From Chrysopilus asiliformis (lineage: Eukaryota > Arthropoda > Insecta > Diptera > Rhagionidae), in NCBI GenBank assembly GCA_964034945.1, contig OZ035962.1, forward strand, positions 102,560,784 to 102,624,783: 64,000 nt of DNA, written 5' to 3'. A model generated the notes under the pieces. It saw nothing but the letters and a program-made list of their open reading frames with translations, searched no databases and was not told where the DNA came from. This document shows positions 35,291 through 48,972 of this stretch, piece by piece. The first letter of the stretch is position 1; each line of letters begins with the position of its first letter. A program made the position numbers and the translations under genes.

Positions 35291-36877
35291 TCCCCCCCCC
35301 CAATATCATATTCGAAATTTCATTGAAATCGGTTTGCCATTTTCAGACATAAAGGCAGATAAACAAAAAGTAAAAAAAATATTGTTTTTGATTTCAGTAC
35401 ATGCGATAAAAAACATGGATGCACATGAAAATATTTATAAAAAAAATTACCCGCTCTAAACTTTTATTAACTATGTAGGTATAGAACTTATTTAAGGGCC
35501 CTACTTATAAAATATCCAACTTTCTTTTTAAAAGGAAATATAAATTTTCCAATCGATAAAATTGGTTTAATGGCTTCATTCGATCAACTCAAAGGCAATA
35601 TTTTTCATTTCAAGAACTTTTCCAGCACCAAACAAATAAAGGACACAATAATTTCCGTTCTTTTTATGTTCTTTAAATACACTCGAACCATAAGAATACA
35701 CCATTAAAAAATAACAACTGCGAGAAAATTGAGTTTTTTGTGTCACATATGATGTTGCATAAGGACATTCATTACACATGTAAGAAGACTGGCTTTTATC
35801 CTTGAAAATAAGAGGCTGAATGGAAACAACTTGACAAAAAATTCACCCAAACGCGAAATTGTCAAGGTCGCGCAGTGGTGGCAGAGTGAAAAGTGGTGGC
35901 TTCACTTCCTGTTTTTCTCATAATATTCCCCAACCATTGAGGATATCCGGATGTGTGGTGGCTAGCGACAAAGCAGGAAAAATGTACGTTTTGTGCGTAC
36001 AAACAACCACTAAAAACATGAAAAATTTATTTAAAAAAAAGAAATGTGAACATATGGTTCCCGTGATGTCGCCACAAATGAAATTATAAGTCCCAGTCTT
36101 GAAATGAAACAACAATAAGGAGATTTCGCTATCTCGCCATTCATGGAAGCAGCGGCACGTTCACGATACGAGCATGAATTTGCTTCATTTGAACATTGTA
36201 ATTCAGTAAAAAGAAATCCCCTGAGATATTTGCCTCTAGATCCTTGAGGCCAAGAATAATAATAATATAAAAATAAAATACCATCAACCGAATATAGACA
36301 AATCGGCGGGGGAGTGAGAATGAAATCTATGGTATTGGTTTGCATTATTTATGATGAAATTACGTTAAGGATTTTTCAATAAAAACAGATCGAATTTGGA
36401 TATGTTTACAATGAAATTGCTATTAGTAAACAGAATTAATATTTTAATAGTTAATTTCATTTTCGTATACACGTTTCCTTTTTCGTTTAGCGTTCGCAGG
36501 CGTCGGTATTTTCTATTCATTGATGAAGGCCATGTACAGAAATAAAGTTCTTCGATTTACTTCTAAGGACTTTGGATTTGTGTTGGGAAAACTGAACCCT
36601 TCGTTTCATCTTTTACTATCCTGCACTTCCTGCCGTTAGGTTTTGCTCTACGATTTTTTTGAATTTTATTGAGGGTTGATTTACTATCACAAAATCTTAT
36701 AACGGATCTGTTACGTTGTCGCGTGCGTAATACTGGTATTTTTTAGTATTATTTATTGGGGTTGCACCTTCGTAACGTAGGGATGACTCAAACGCCGCTG
36801 TTGTTGTATATCTTTTTCAAAATATGGACTTATCCACCTGGCGGTGGGACGAGACCTTTCCTACATAATTAAACCTC
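35291..36877. other. No supported gene
   Basis: Starts with a poly-C run just outside the HINE-2 end. Several 65-104-codon frames overlap on both strands without recognisable motifs. Confidence 0.4.
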
Positions 36878-37088
36878 ATATGATGATTTCTACAAAAACA
36901 TTTGAAAACTCGAGAACTCATTGAGGTAAAGGTAGGGATTTGGCACAGAACAAGATGATTTCTACAAAAACATTTGAAAACTCGAGAACTCATTGAGGTA
37001 AAAGTAGGGAACAAGAAGATTTCTACAAAAAACATTTGAAAACTCGAGAACTCATTGAAGTAAAAGTAGGGATTTGGCACAGAACAAT
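36878..37088. repeat. Three tandem copies of a 58-75-bp unit
   Basis: gatttctacaaaaacatttg plus aaactcgagaactcattgag is repeated at about 36882, 36957 and 37019; the copies differ by presence or absence of the gggatttggcacagaac segment. The unit is related to repeat sequence near 57115-57150. Confidence 0.85.
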
Positions 37089-37400
37089 TGTTTACCAAAA
37101 GCTAAACCCCGTATGAAAATCATAAAAATCGAAACCCCCCTTCCCCTCCCTCTCCCATAAAAATGGAAAAGATTTTTGCAATATTTTTCAAAAATGGGTA
37201 ATTTTTTCAAAAAAAAAAAATTGTAAACAAAAAATGTTTTAAATATTATCCTACATAACTCTGCCATTCATCAAAATTCAATCGGATAACTCTTTCCCCC
37301 TTCTCCAATACAAATGAATTGGTATAAGATGTCCATGACCCCGTTCAGATTATGGTTTTTGAAGTGATTTTAATATTTTTTTTTTAAAAATAAGGGATGT
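37089..37400. mobile_element. HINE-1b fragment
   Basis: Contains ctcccataaaaatgg, tctgccattcatcaaaattc, aatcggataactctttcccc and tttttgaagtgattttaata, shared with 3650-3700, 55440-55720 and 57200-57400. Confidence 0.45.
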
Positions 37401-39164
37401 TAGAAATGTAAATATGCACAAATTTCTGTGTCACACTGCATATCTCAAAAAATAAAGGGAATTTTTACTAAACGTTACTGAAAACGCTGATCGAAAGTGC
37501 ATTGTTTTCCATGTTATTCAAATATTAAGAAAACATTCAATAGTTTTCTGAATTTCCTTTATTTTAACGCGACATAACCGTAAAGAATAAAATATATTTA
37601 GGGATAAGCGACGATATCATGAAATTTGAAAGCTTCAATTTTATACGATATTTATATCGCGCACAAAGACTGAAATCTTCACTTTACTCAAGAATTTCTC
37701 ATAAGATAACTTTTATTCAATTTTCAAAATTGTTGGACGAAGTTTCTCTTTGAGATATGTGGAAAAAGGGTAAACGCTTTTTTAACAAAAACTTTCTGAA
37801 GGAATTTCCCTTCGCATGGATCGGTCGCCTTTATGCGAAAATCCTGAAAACAAATCCAATCGGAACGTTCGCATTGGAATGAGCGATTGCTGAATAAACC
37901 GACACTGACGAGTGTTTGAACTTAATTTTTTATTGGTCACAATATTGAAGAAAATTCTATCTATCTTCTTTAAGACACAACCGACTGAGAACGAACCAAC
38001 TAACCCATCAAAATGCTTTTTGCAGTATATACGATGGCATATTGACATAAAAATCCTCGCTATTTACTATGCTTTTCACCCTTATTTTTATTTTTATTGT
38101 TATTATTTTCCTAGTTGTATGCTCGCAAGCTCCTCGACAATTGCCGGCAAAAAAAGGGCAAAAATGCCAGGGTACGAATGGTGGGGTAGAAATTTAAGAT
38201 GTCGAGTAAGCGAGCGTCAAACAATCGCCTTCAGTCTCAAGTTGGAAAATTGTCTATTCTTGATGAAAATACAACAACGATTATTGTAGTGGTTTGAGGG
38301 CGCCGCTTTGTCTTAGTCTGAACTTGGAATTTCAATGAACTCTGGAAAAGTTTTTCGCCTCGTTGTTTTTATACTAACGAATATCTACTATTATACAGAT
38401 ATTTCCTTTCTTTTTGTATTGTTCTTCATTTTATTTGCCATTTTCACTCTTCTTTTCCCACATTAACTTTACATATTCAGAAACGCCCTTTTCGCGTCTA
38501 GATTTTCATATAAGACTTCAAATTCGGTGCAAATGTCTCATAATATACCTTGCTAATATAAATCTAGCACTCAATAAGTATGTGCTTCAATGACAATGAT
38601 TATTTTGAATTGAGAATTTGATTGGTTTTCTAGTTAATTTATTCAATATTACTTGAAAATTTCTCTTTTAGTTACAGAAATTTTCAACAAAAAGAAAAAA
38701 CATTTTTTCCCATTCAGACGTGATTTGTCTATGAAATTTTCTCCGTTTTGTTCTTATCTAGATATGAATTTTTATTAGCTTATTAGTTGCTTTAAAATCG
38801 ATTTACAGTGAAATTGTTAGTTTATGTTCTAACAGAGGCACAATGCCAAAAAATGACTGCCGTATATTTGACCTCGCAATTTATTTCCTCACAATCGGAG
38901 GACATGCCGTTGAAATCAAAAATTGCAGATATTGTTTTGTCCAAATTTTAAGAAAGTATAAAAAATTCTATTTGCAGCATGTGTGCTAACAGTTTGTTGT
39001 TATTATTATTTCCGTATTAAAATTTTTGTTAACTTATGTTTAAGTGGAATAATTTATGCACTTGAACTTTAGCGATGCATTTTCCTCCTTTTTTGCATAT
39101 AGTCAAGTTTCCGCAAAAACCTTGTTGAATGATTTGCAAAGCTAAAAATTAAAAAAAAATATAT
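37401..39164. other. No supported gene
   Basis: The longest open frame (125 codons, 37912-38289 plus) has no recognisable domain and no splice context that I can defend. Confidence 0.4.
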
Positions 39165-40046
39165 CATTTGTGATCAACACAAAACGTTCCTCTGCAATAT
39201 GTTTTTTGTTTCGGGAAAAGAATGTAAAAAATAACACTTTTTCAAATATCTCGAAAACCGTTAAAGATTATGTAAAAAGCGTTAAAGGAAAATTTCCAGG
39301 AAATTTGATTTGCTTTGAATTGTGTAAAACTATTAAGGTGCCGCTCCACATGAGAGTAAATGCCGGCAAGAACCTCTCGATAGCAGCTACTCGCAAATGG
39401 ACACGTCTCTGAGAGTCGCTCGCAGAGACTCGCAAAAACTCGCGAGCTAGTTTCTGCGAGCTGTCAAAAGTGATTCTACTCTCTAGTGAACTCTCGGGGA
39501 GTTTCACGCCAGATACGAACTGCGTTTGAATTTCGCTAGTAGCTCTCGAGAACTCGCCAAAGCAAGATGTCAAAAAAATTAAGATATTGGTTTTGAAAAG
39601 AGAAAAATCGCCGAAATTAACTCTCAAATGGACAACCTGCTGCGAGTAATTGTCGAGAGTTTTTCAGAGTTACTCGCGTATTTACTCTCATGTGGAGCGG
39701 CACCTTTAAATCATAAAATCTAGAAAATTTCACATCGTTTAAATTTTGTTACATTATTTAGAAGGTACCCGGTATAGCTACCGTTATTTTTTTGAAAAGT
39801 TGCTGGAAAACCACAATTTTTGTAAAAATAATTTACAAAAAATTTCAAGTCGATAGGTCACTGCGTTCTGTAGTTATTTAAGATATGTAAAACGGACAGA
39901 CCGAGAGACTGACAGACATATACACGGACATCCTTATAATTTTGCCTAAAATGGATTTCGTACTGGTCAGAAATGTTCTATTTGTCTTGGTTCTCGACTT
40001 GGTCTCCATCGTGAAAACAATACTTTCCTTCCATAGCTGAGGAAAG
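39165..40046 (-). mobile_element. HINE-2 copy, full length, with nested MITE
   Basis: 3' end (tttgtgatcaacac, cgttcctctgcaatat) near 39168-39200 and 5' hairpin (tactttccttccatagctga ggaaagt) near 40021-40046. A (GACA)-like tract lies near 39890-39925. Interrupted at 39336-39705 by a MITE. Confidence 0.7.
39336..39705. mobile_element. TTA-flanked MITE, 370 bp, nested in HINE-2
   Basis: TIR of about 26 bp starting AGGTGCCGCTCCACATGAGA, mirrored at the right end (gtggagcggcacct). TTA duplication at 39333-39335 and 39706-39708. The GC-richer core has repeated actcgc/gcgag motifs. Harbinger-like by its duplication. Confidence 0.8.
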
Positions 40047-41028
40047 TCACAGATTTTCTCAGCAAATGTTAAATAAGATTTTGCTACTTAAGCCATTTGT
40101 CATAAGCATGATAAGATAAACCAAATAAAAATTCACGCACAAGTCGACATTTAAAAATACGCGCTCTTATCATACAGCATAAAACAAAAAAAAAAATAGT
40201 TGCTCTTTATTTGCTTTGGTAACGTTTTATGACTTCTTGAAGGGATTATTTTTGGCGCCACATTATCATATTCTTTCCGTCTGTAATGCTTGAGCTTGAA
40301 AAGCTTAGGTCTTTTTTCCATTAAAACGACAACATATAAACGGTTGATTTCACTTTGATTCTGATTTGTAGGCAAATCCGTAAGTAATCTTCTTAAGCAT
40401 CCTTGAACGTTAGCATCGCACATGCGACCAAAAGAAAAAGTGTCTACGGAAGCAATTTATTAACAAAAAACAAATGTTTTTTCATGAAAAATTGTATTTT
40501 TATAAATCGATGTTTTAAGGGCTTGAAAAGTGTTATAGTGTCATATACGACATATTTCGATATATCCACTCCACATATTTCAGGTCTTATTGGCAACGTT
40601 TGTCCATATTTTTTTTTCTGAAATCAAGCTCCTTTTCTAGATTCTTGCATACGATTTCCACAAAAATGTGTGTTGCATTTGAAGATTTAGAAAAAAATAA
40701 CAAGTTCATGAAAAGATAAATTTCAAGGAAAATAATGAAATCACAATCAGAATATTTTAGAGTGAAACCGGGAAAACATTTCAAGAAAATGCGCCGCAGG
40801 CGAAAAGGGTTTATAAGTGCATAGTTTCAAATGTTCCTGTAAAAAATTTCGATGAGGGGCAGGGGATGACATTTTTTCTGCAAGTCATATCTAATTGCTT
40901 TTTCAAAATTAAATCGGTTAAGAAGTCTAAATATTTAAAATTTTAACGATTTCGAATTTTCTCCGACTTTGGCCATTTACCCTCCGCCCGCCGTCTGTTA
41001 TTCTCCCAAACAAATAAGACCACTCCTC
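40047..41028. other. No supported gene
   Basis: A 90-codon minus frame at 40151-40423 has no recognisable feature; the rest is AT-rich. Confidence 0.4.
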
Positions 41029-41300
41029 TGCTATTGAGGGAAGTAATGCTGGCAGACAGAAACTTTCTGATCAGTTCGAAACGCGTTTCGGGAAAAATGA
41101 TGAGGATGTCCGTGTATCAGTCTGTCTGCCGGTCTGTTTGATGTATGTATCTTGAATATCCCGAGAACATGTTGAGCTAGCGACTTGAAATTTGTAGTTA
41201 ATGGGTTGTACAATCCCATACATTTTTTTTAAATACAGGTTTTTGCGTTTCTGGAAAAAAATGCATAAAATCAAAACTAAAGAAATTTCCCACATTCTTT
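41029..41300 (+). mobile_element. HINE-2 copy, 3' truncated
   Basis: 5' hairpin remnant cctctgctattgaggg, then actttctgatcagttcgaaa and a short GTCT tract near 41118-41138, then the tgagctagcgacttgaaat block. The rest is missing. Confidence 0.6.
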
Positions 41301-43859
41301 TCTTTAACTTATTATACGTACTTATATCAGTCCTAAGTTATTTAAATCGAGATATTTAAATCGTTAAGACATAAGAATTATGTGAGAATGAATAAAGTCC
41401 AACTATTAGCTCTAATTAATTAACATTCTATTGATATAAAGATCCCTATTTAAAACAGGTAATAATGCTTACTATGAGTGAGTGTAAAATGATGTTTCTA
41501 TGGTTAATATCCGATTTCAATTAGAATTGATTTTTCATATCCGATAGTTGAGTCCTTCGGCCATTGATCAAGGTAAATCAATTCACATGTTCTCTTGAAT
41601 TAGAAGTACATACTCTATAATTCCGGTAGAACAGACCCATACAGAATATAAAATATAATCGGATCCATAAGAGAAAGGGCAAAGGAAAATAGATGAATTC
41701 TTTATACACTAGCAGGTGATAGATTATATACCTACGTTTATGCAACATAAATATCGTATGTAATATACAACAGAATATATACATATATATGAACGTGTGG
41801 ATTTTCATCAATTTTCGCATCTCATTGACCGTGAATGAGGCTTGGTTTGGATATGTTGCCGACGACCAGATTGATGACTAAAGGAGAAATCTTTCGTAAA
41901 TACTTTCGGACGTATTTTGGCTAAAAATGTGTGAAACGTGTTCAGGAAATTCAAGTAGAAAATCATCATCAGTCCAGTCTACTGTGTGTGTGATTTCGTT
42001 GGATGAAATCACATATGTGTAGATTTTTTTTATATAATCTAGTCTGAATAATGTTTAGATGTAACAGAAAGGTGTACACGATCTCCTAATAGAAAGTAGA
42101 ATTTATTTTACCTTCTCTTATTGGATAGATTTTTGCCATAATTCTATAGATAGATGAGATATCTAGGCCAGGTATATTTATATCTAATGGGTAAAATGGA
42201 GAACAGGAAAATCGTTACCTATTATTTCTCATATGAGGTACAAATATATTACTTATCAAGGTCCCGACTCTTCTAGGATGATACAGCTTAGGTATTCTTT
42301 TATATACCTACCCATTCCAAGAATTTAGAGCCAAGGATTCATCATTCTCAACCACGAATCGATAATGTAACCAATATGTCAGTCATTGGTTTTCTTTTTT
42401 AAAAAGAAGTCGTAAGAGGGACTGACATTGATTAATGACTTCTTAAGTACCTTGCTTTGCGTTGTTGTAAGTCCCCTGAATTAACTTTTTACCTTTCATC
42501 ACAAAAGCCTGAGTAAGAAACATTTCTTTTAGCCGCATTTCATTATAAATCCCTCTACCTTGAGATACCTTTCATTACCACCGGTAGTCGTCCATTTCTT
42601 GGTTTGAATCGTTGCTTCTGTGATGTAAATTCCTTAAATTTTCACCAAACTAATTCCTAACATCACCACCAGGTTTAACGTAAATAAACGAGCTTCGAAT
42701 TCTGGTAAAATTTATATATATAGATACGGAAATGCTAAGCGAATGTAAGAAGCACACATAGAAAATCTTAAAATTTTGTGCACACACACACATATTAACT
42801 TCAGGCAATTCAGAACAGTATTTTTATTCTGTATACAGAAACATGTCTCTGTATTGGTAAATTGAAATTTATCCAAGAATCATACATGGTAAAAATACGA
42901 TATATCTTACTTCCATCCATTGAGCTAAGATCCTTTTGTCGTAGATAATCTTTGTAAATTTCGTACAAGCAAACATGTTAGTAAAACATTGCCTAGTAAA
43001 AGTTGAATTTATCTAACGACCATAATGATAGAATGTAATCCGTGCCTCTGTTGTAAGTACAATACTGGGTCTTGTTACCAACTTAGTAACTAAATATTTA
43101 TGATTTCGTGACGTAGAGTTATGAAGAGGTAATCGTTATTTCTATAAAAATATTTCAACTGCGATATTATCATAAAATATCTTTTGGGGGTTTAGAGAAA
43201 AAAAAGTATTTTCTTGAAAATCTTCAATCAGCGGTGAAGGTAAATTATGATTTTATTAAAAACTTTATTTACTTGGTTCGGCTGTTATAAAGAATGTCAA
43301 ATTGGCTCTTTAACAAAATATGATACGCTAAAATTCTGGGCCATCATACTATGGGTCACCACAATTTAATTTTTTTTTTAAAGTTGAACTAATGTAGGTA
43401 AGATGACACTACACTAGTTCCACTGTTTTGATTTTAGTTTAAAGAAAACCGCAAAAATATTCCATTGATGTAGACAAGGAGGGACAGAGTTCAATTTTCA
43501 TTCTATATTTTCTGTTCACGTGTTGAAAAAACACTCGGATTCAACTTTTTTTTCAATATCAAAACACACCAAAACTTATTAAATTTAGTTAGAAATATAT
43601 ACGCAATTCCCTTTTTTATTACTCTGAATTTGCATGCCTTGTAGCACGATCTTAATCGCGAAAATAGCATTCAAGTTGCTCCAGAAAATAGCAGAGAGAG
43701 GCCCACATGCAAGTGTGAGGTTAATTTTTGTGACGGATAATTTTCCTTGGGAAACAACCTACCCTATTGGGGAAAATTTAATCAAAATTGCTCTGCCTGT
43801 TCAGAAGATAGCAGGGGAGGGGATAAGAAGTGAAGGGAAAATTGGGTAGATGCATTATC
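41301..43859. other. No supported gene
   Basis: Largely AT-rich unique sequence. 43720-43850 contains gggaaacaacctaccctatt and resembles the Helitron interior unit, so it may be a degraded Helitron fragment. Confidence 0.4.
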
Positions 43860-44165
43860 ATTAATGTTGCACAAAAGAAACTACGAAAACAACAACAACT
43901 TTCCGATTGGTCACAAAGCTACCGATTTGCAACGGATTTTTTGTGATTGGTTGCAAAGTTACTGATTTGACACGGTTTTTTTGTGGCTAGTCACAAAGTG
44001 ATCGAATTGTAACAAGTGACATTGTGTAATCGGTCACAGAATAACCATTTGGTTATCGGTCACAGGGTAACTAATTTGTAATCGATGTTATTGCCGGTCA
44101 CAAGACAACCGTCAGATTTACTTTGCGACCAGAATTGCATTCTGACTTGAGTCGTAAATTTTTGC
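43860..44165. repeat. Degenerate tandem repeat with ggtcacaa motif
   Basis: Roughly seven diverged units built on gattggtcacaaagctaccg / ggtcacagggtaact. Period varies between about 35 and 60 bp. Confidence 0.5.
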
Positions 44166-45262
44166 CAGGGTATTTGTACCTAAAAATTATTACTTCAAGC
44201 CATATAAATCCTGTCGACATAATTCACAACGCAAGAAAATTAAATAAATATTTGACAGGATTCGAAAACACATAAAAGGTAATTTTTTAAACACAACATA
44301 AGAATTACTTACCAGAAAAAATAAAGAAAAAAAAATTATATTTATTGATTTCTCGTACAAATTGTTAATAAAAATTTTATTTATCACATTAAGCTGCCAT
44401 TTTTCCAACAATTTATGGATTCTTTATTTACGTTAACGGGTAAACTTTGCAATGTATATTATGTTCATAACATTAAAGCCTTTTCATATTTTTCAAATCT
44501 CTTTCTATGCTCATTTTTATTTCAGACAATTTAACAACAAACAACATAAAACAACACAATTTAATGGATGAAGCAATAAAACCGAAAAAAAGGAAAAATA
44601 AAAATTTAAGTCAAAGTTTATGTTCGCCTTTTTCGTTTTAGAAAACGGATAAATTCCGATGATTGATAATCCAATTTTTTTCAAATGCCCAATGATTGAT
44701 TTTAATCCAACCGGTCTAGCGGACTACGTTTTCCATGCCCTCGTCACAAAAATCAATGAAAATCTGATGGGATATGACAAATTTCCAGTTTTACCGGTTT
44801 TTGCTGGAACATGGAAACCAATAAGTATATTGTTTTTGCCCTGAACTTTAATAAAAAAGATTTACAAACATCCACTTCACTGAACCATATTTAATTAATT
44901 GTGACAAGAATTTAGCGTTCGTTAAAGGTATGTCGAATAGCAAATTTCAACGGATATTTGTCCAAAACTTTTAGGATATACAATATTTATTCGAAGTAGG
45001 TACTAGAAATTTTTCATACTGCTAAAAGGATCCCTTATACCTTTTGAAAAAGAGTTGGTGAAAAAATTATATTAATTACCAACTATCAGAACAATGTTTT
45101 TGCTTTTGATATTTTGTGACTGGACTCTGAAAGATAATTTTGAGCTGAAAAACATTGCTGAACAATGTATATGCTAATGTCGTCAAATTTTTTAGTTATT
45201 GATCCTTAAAGTTTTCCAAGAAATTCATATAATTTGAAGTGAAAGTCGACTTTTGTCTTATT
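44166..45262. other. AT-rich, no supported gene
   Basis: Nothing recognised on either strand. Confidence 0.4.
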
Positions 45263-45594
45263 TTAACCCTTTTGCGACTCCTGGTATGAAAATAAACCAG
45301 ACAATGTATGAAAAACTCTGTTGGTGTCTTTCTGTATTTCTATCTTATAATGAATTTACAATTTTTCTTTAATAAATTGGATTTGTTGGTTTTTCATACC
45401 ACAAGGTCTATTGGTTTAATTATATACCGACACAAAAGTACTATATGTCCCAGGACCCCCTTTCCAAATCCCAAGGACATAATTTTTTTTTTTTTTGTAA
45501 TTAGGTACAGAGCCTTTTTTGACTACACCTTTAACGTAAAACTCACAACTAGCTTTCTAACATTAAAATTAGAAAGTCGTCGCGAAAGGGTTAA
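45263..45594. mobile_element. TTAA-flanked MITE, 324 bp
   Basis: Termini CCCTTTTGCGACTC and gtcgtcgCGAAAGGG are inverted repeats with one or two mismatches, flanked by TTAA at 45263-45266 and 45591-45594. Confidence 0.65.
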
Positions 45595-45596
45595 AG

Positions 45597-45720
45597 CCTT
45601 TAAATGCTCTTTCTCTCTCTCGGCACTACAATCGGTTTCCGATCTTGGCCTGCCGCAATGTCTCTCGCCAGAGGTCCCGGTCACGTGCCGATGTCCTCCA
45701 GCCTTTAAACCCTACTGTCA
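45597..45720. repeat. GC-richer fragment, possible transposon remnant
   Basis: The segment cggcactacaatcggtttcc ... ttggcctgccgcaatgtctc ... cagaggtcccggtcac is out of line with local composition and reads like a piece of a dispersed repeat rather than an exon. No ends found. Confidence 0.3.
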
Positions 45721-45749
45721 TTTAAAAAATGCTGTCAGAAATATTTCCC

Positions 45750-45956
45750 TTAACCCTTAAAGGCTTGGTGGTACATTCGATTTACCACCTTTTTCGCAAC
45801 AAATGCTACCATAATTGTACCACCGATTAAATCCGCTTCCATTGCCACATAAAACTTTGAACTGACACCACTAAAAATATCAAAAAAAAAAATCGTTTTT
45901 CTCATGTGCCGCACGGGTAAAAATATTTGCTATTTTTCCGTGCCTCTAAGGGTTAA
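45750..45956. mobile_element. TTAA-flanked MITE, 199 bp
   Basis: Termini CCCTTAAAGGCTTGG and CCGTGCCTCTAAGGG, flanked by TTAA at 45750-45753 and 45953-45956. Confidence 0.65.
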
Positions 45957-46713
45957 GAAGGACTAAAAAGATTATAAAAATGTCATTTTTTCGACTTTGC
46001 CGCTTTGTAACCCCCATATAGATCGATTCACGTAAAAAAATTTCAAGGAGCAAATCTAGCATATTAAATTTGCTACAAAATATGTCTTTACATTTTTATC
46101 GTAATATGCACTAGAAAAGAGATATTTTGGTGGTTTTGGTTTGATTCAAAACACCAGTTTGGTTTTGATAACATGTCCGTGTGCAAATATATTTTAAATC
46201 TGGATATAAAATGTTTCAACAATTTTTAAATAAAATCTTTTTTGAAGCAGGTAAAAAAATTGCTAAAAATGTATAGAAGCAATAGTTTCTGGGGCGATTT
46301 TTTGTATTTCAACAATAAAAAAAAAATTAAAACTTTGTTTCTTATCTTTATTTGAAGAAACCCGAAAATAATTTGTTGTAATTTTGGGTGCTGCTTTTTT
46401 ACCGTTAGACTGCTTTTTAAGACGGATATGATTCGAATTAACGTTTTTGAGGTGGAAATAACGGCAATGGTTTCAAATTCTATTTTGCGAGATTTTAACT
46501 GGAAGTCCAAATCAAGGATTTTTCGGAAAAATTGCATATATGTTTCCTATTGAACCAACTTTCTTTTTTTATACTCAGGGAAATATGACTGAAAAACTTT
46601 GGCCAAAAAAACTTTGGCCAAAAAAACTTTTTTTTTTCGCTGTTTTGGTTGTTATTGTGTGTAATTTTAACTTTAAAAATGTTGACAAGACAACAAAATC
46701 GTGCAACAATTCC

Positions 46714-46744
<31 letters not shown>

Positions 46745-48972
46745 AGCGGAAAGTAAACATTATCACATTCACATGATTTAATGTTAGAATTAGAATATGG
46801 AAACAAATCCAAATAATGCGTTTTGTTTTCACAGAAAAATTCATTAGAGGACAGTCTTTAGATAAAACTATTGTATTATGCTTGAATTTTTATGCCATAC
46901 GTCGAGGAACTTTTCCAGAAAAAAAAAACATAAAAATCGGAAAATAAATCCTAATTACATTTTTCTATATTTCTGTTGTTTTGTGTATCTTCCCAGACTT
47001 GATCATGTTTCAATTAGGCTCATTTCGTTTTTAATACTCTAAAAGCCTTGTCTTGTTTCTTTGTATATCAGAAAAAGTTCAAAGTATGTAATTATGTTCT
47101 TTGTTTCGGGTTTTCTTAATTTTCCAACCATTTGTCGTTCATAGTATGATACGCAGAAAAGAATTTCCACATTTCCCAACCAGTCAAATGTCTTCATTTG
47201 TATTGTCTTTAATTCCGAAGATCCTTTTTTACCATACATTCTAAGAACAATCTTTTCTTGCGAATATGTTGCGATTTTCCTGAAATGGAAATGTTAGCGA
47301 GAAGCGAAATTCTCTGTTATACTAAATATATATTAGCATTTGTACAAATATACAGGAACCTAACCCAACTAAAGGTTTCTATTCATGTGTTAAACAATAT
47401 ATTTCCAGAATAAACGATATTGTCTGCCACATCCTTACTTATTTTAAGATGAGAAGTTATTATGCTTAAATATATGATGGCACGCTTATGCAGCATATGC
47501 GTAAACTCCCAATATAAGACATTCTTTCAACATAGCCCATTTCCCCATTTAACTGTTACCCATTTCTAGTTCAGCCTCCAGTTATGTTCGAACCACGGTT
47601 TTCCTACCCCATGCTGTTCACAGTTGAGAATGTCAGTAGACGCTTTAAGTTAAATGAAAGTCCTCTCGTATTCTATGCTTAAGGAAGCTTTTATCTTGTG
47701 GAATTTTTCTTGATTTTTTTTAAATTTTATTACTTAAATTCCCTTTGGAATTCTCATCACGTCCGGTGGTTGGTCTTTTTTTGATTTGAAAAAAGGGTAA
47801 ATCCCTCCTCGTCATGTGAAGTATTTTTTTATGCATATTCGTGATATTTCTATGCATGCACGCAAATGTATATGAAAACCGATCGCAAACAAATGCAATT
47901 GATTTGCTTTTTTTATGTTCTTGATTTATTTTATAACAATGTAAAAACTGCATACATTTGATGCCATTGAACTGTATTTTAAGAAGGAGGAGGAGAATTA
48001 TCGTATGCATATCATGAAATTGCAATAAAAATGGAACGTTTTTACTTTACTCATCTTCATGGGAGTTTTGACTGATTTGCCATTGACTTTGAACAGAACA
48101 TTTTACTTATGTTTACTGAATTCTAACCTATGATAAGATAACAGAAATGTGAATTCTTTTAGGTATTTTCCCATGGTTCGAAATCATTAAACATCGATAT
48201 GTATATCTGCATTCTTTGTATCATAATATTATATTGACACATATTGAATTTACTGAATCAGATTTCACCTAAATACCAAATGTCGAATGAAGATATCACC
48301 ATTAGATACTTTTAGAATTATTTTTAAAATTGAATACAATAATCTTCGAACGAAATTGAATTTCAGACGTAAGTAGCTTTCAATTTTGGGCTTACTTTAT
48401 TAAAAATTGCTTTTGAGAAGCTTAAGAAAATGCACCGTATGCGAAAATTGTTTAATGGAATCAGGATAATCCTTTCGATCCGGCTTTTGAATTGTAAGGT
48501 TAAGATATATTGTGTATTTGGAATTTGTTACCGGTACTGGATAGAAAATTTCTGTGGTAAAAAAATGTGGATTAATCCAAGGGGGTGGTGGTAGAACAAC
48601 AAATAAACTTCAACATGTAACTTTACATTTTACTAAGATATTAATATTAATTCCAAATAAAATAACATTTTTGACTTTAACAGATGTTTAAACTTGAATG
48701 GTACACATATCTACCAGCCGGGTCGAAAAGGTTAAATATAGCTTTGAATTGAACGGTTTAAGGAAAATATCATGATGAAAGACGTGGGTTTCACACAAAA
48801 ATAAACATGGATTAAACTGTATTTCTTTAAATTAAAAAAAATCCTTTTTTTAGGTTTATTTTTAGAGGTCACTGAGGAACGCAACATGGAAAACATATAT
48901 GCTTGATCTTTCGAATTATTCTGTCTCATGTATCCGAAAAAAAAACGAAGCTATGTTTTCTTCTAGTGTAGT
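45957..48972. other. No supported gene; poly-A run at 46714-46739
   Basis: Includes a 26-nt A run. A 66-codon minus frame at 47039-47239, preceded by an AG, ends in TAG; its composition (WLGNVEILFCVSYYERQ) is not obviously AT-driven, but I cannot link it to any family or partner exon. Confidence 0.4.

Noticed and set aside
37912..38289. 125-codon frame
   Set aside because: No recognisable motif, crosses low-complexity ttattttta sequence, no supporting context.
45308..45760. 150-codon frame
   Set aside because: It spans the end of one TTAA MITE, a repeat-like fragment and the start of another MITE.
47039..47239. 66-codon minus-strand frame with somewhat coding-like composition
   Set aside because: Too short, without partner exons or recognisable family; mentioned in the interval note only.
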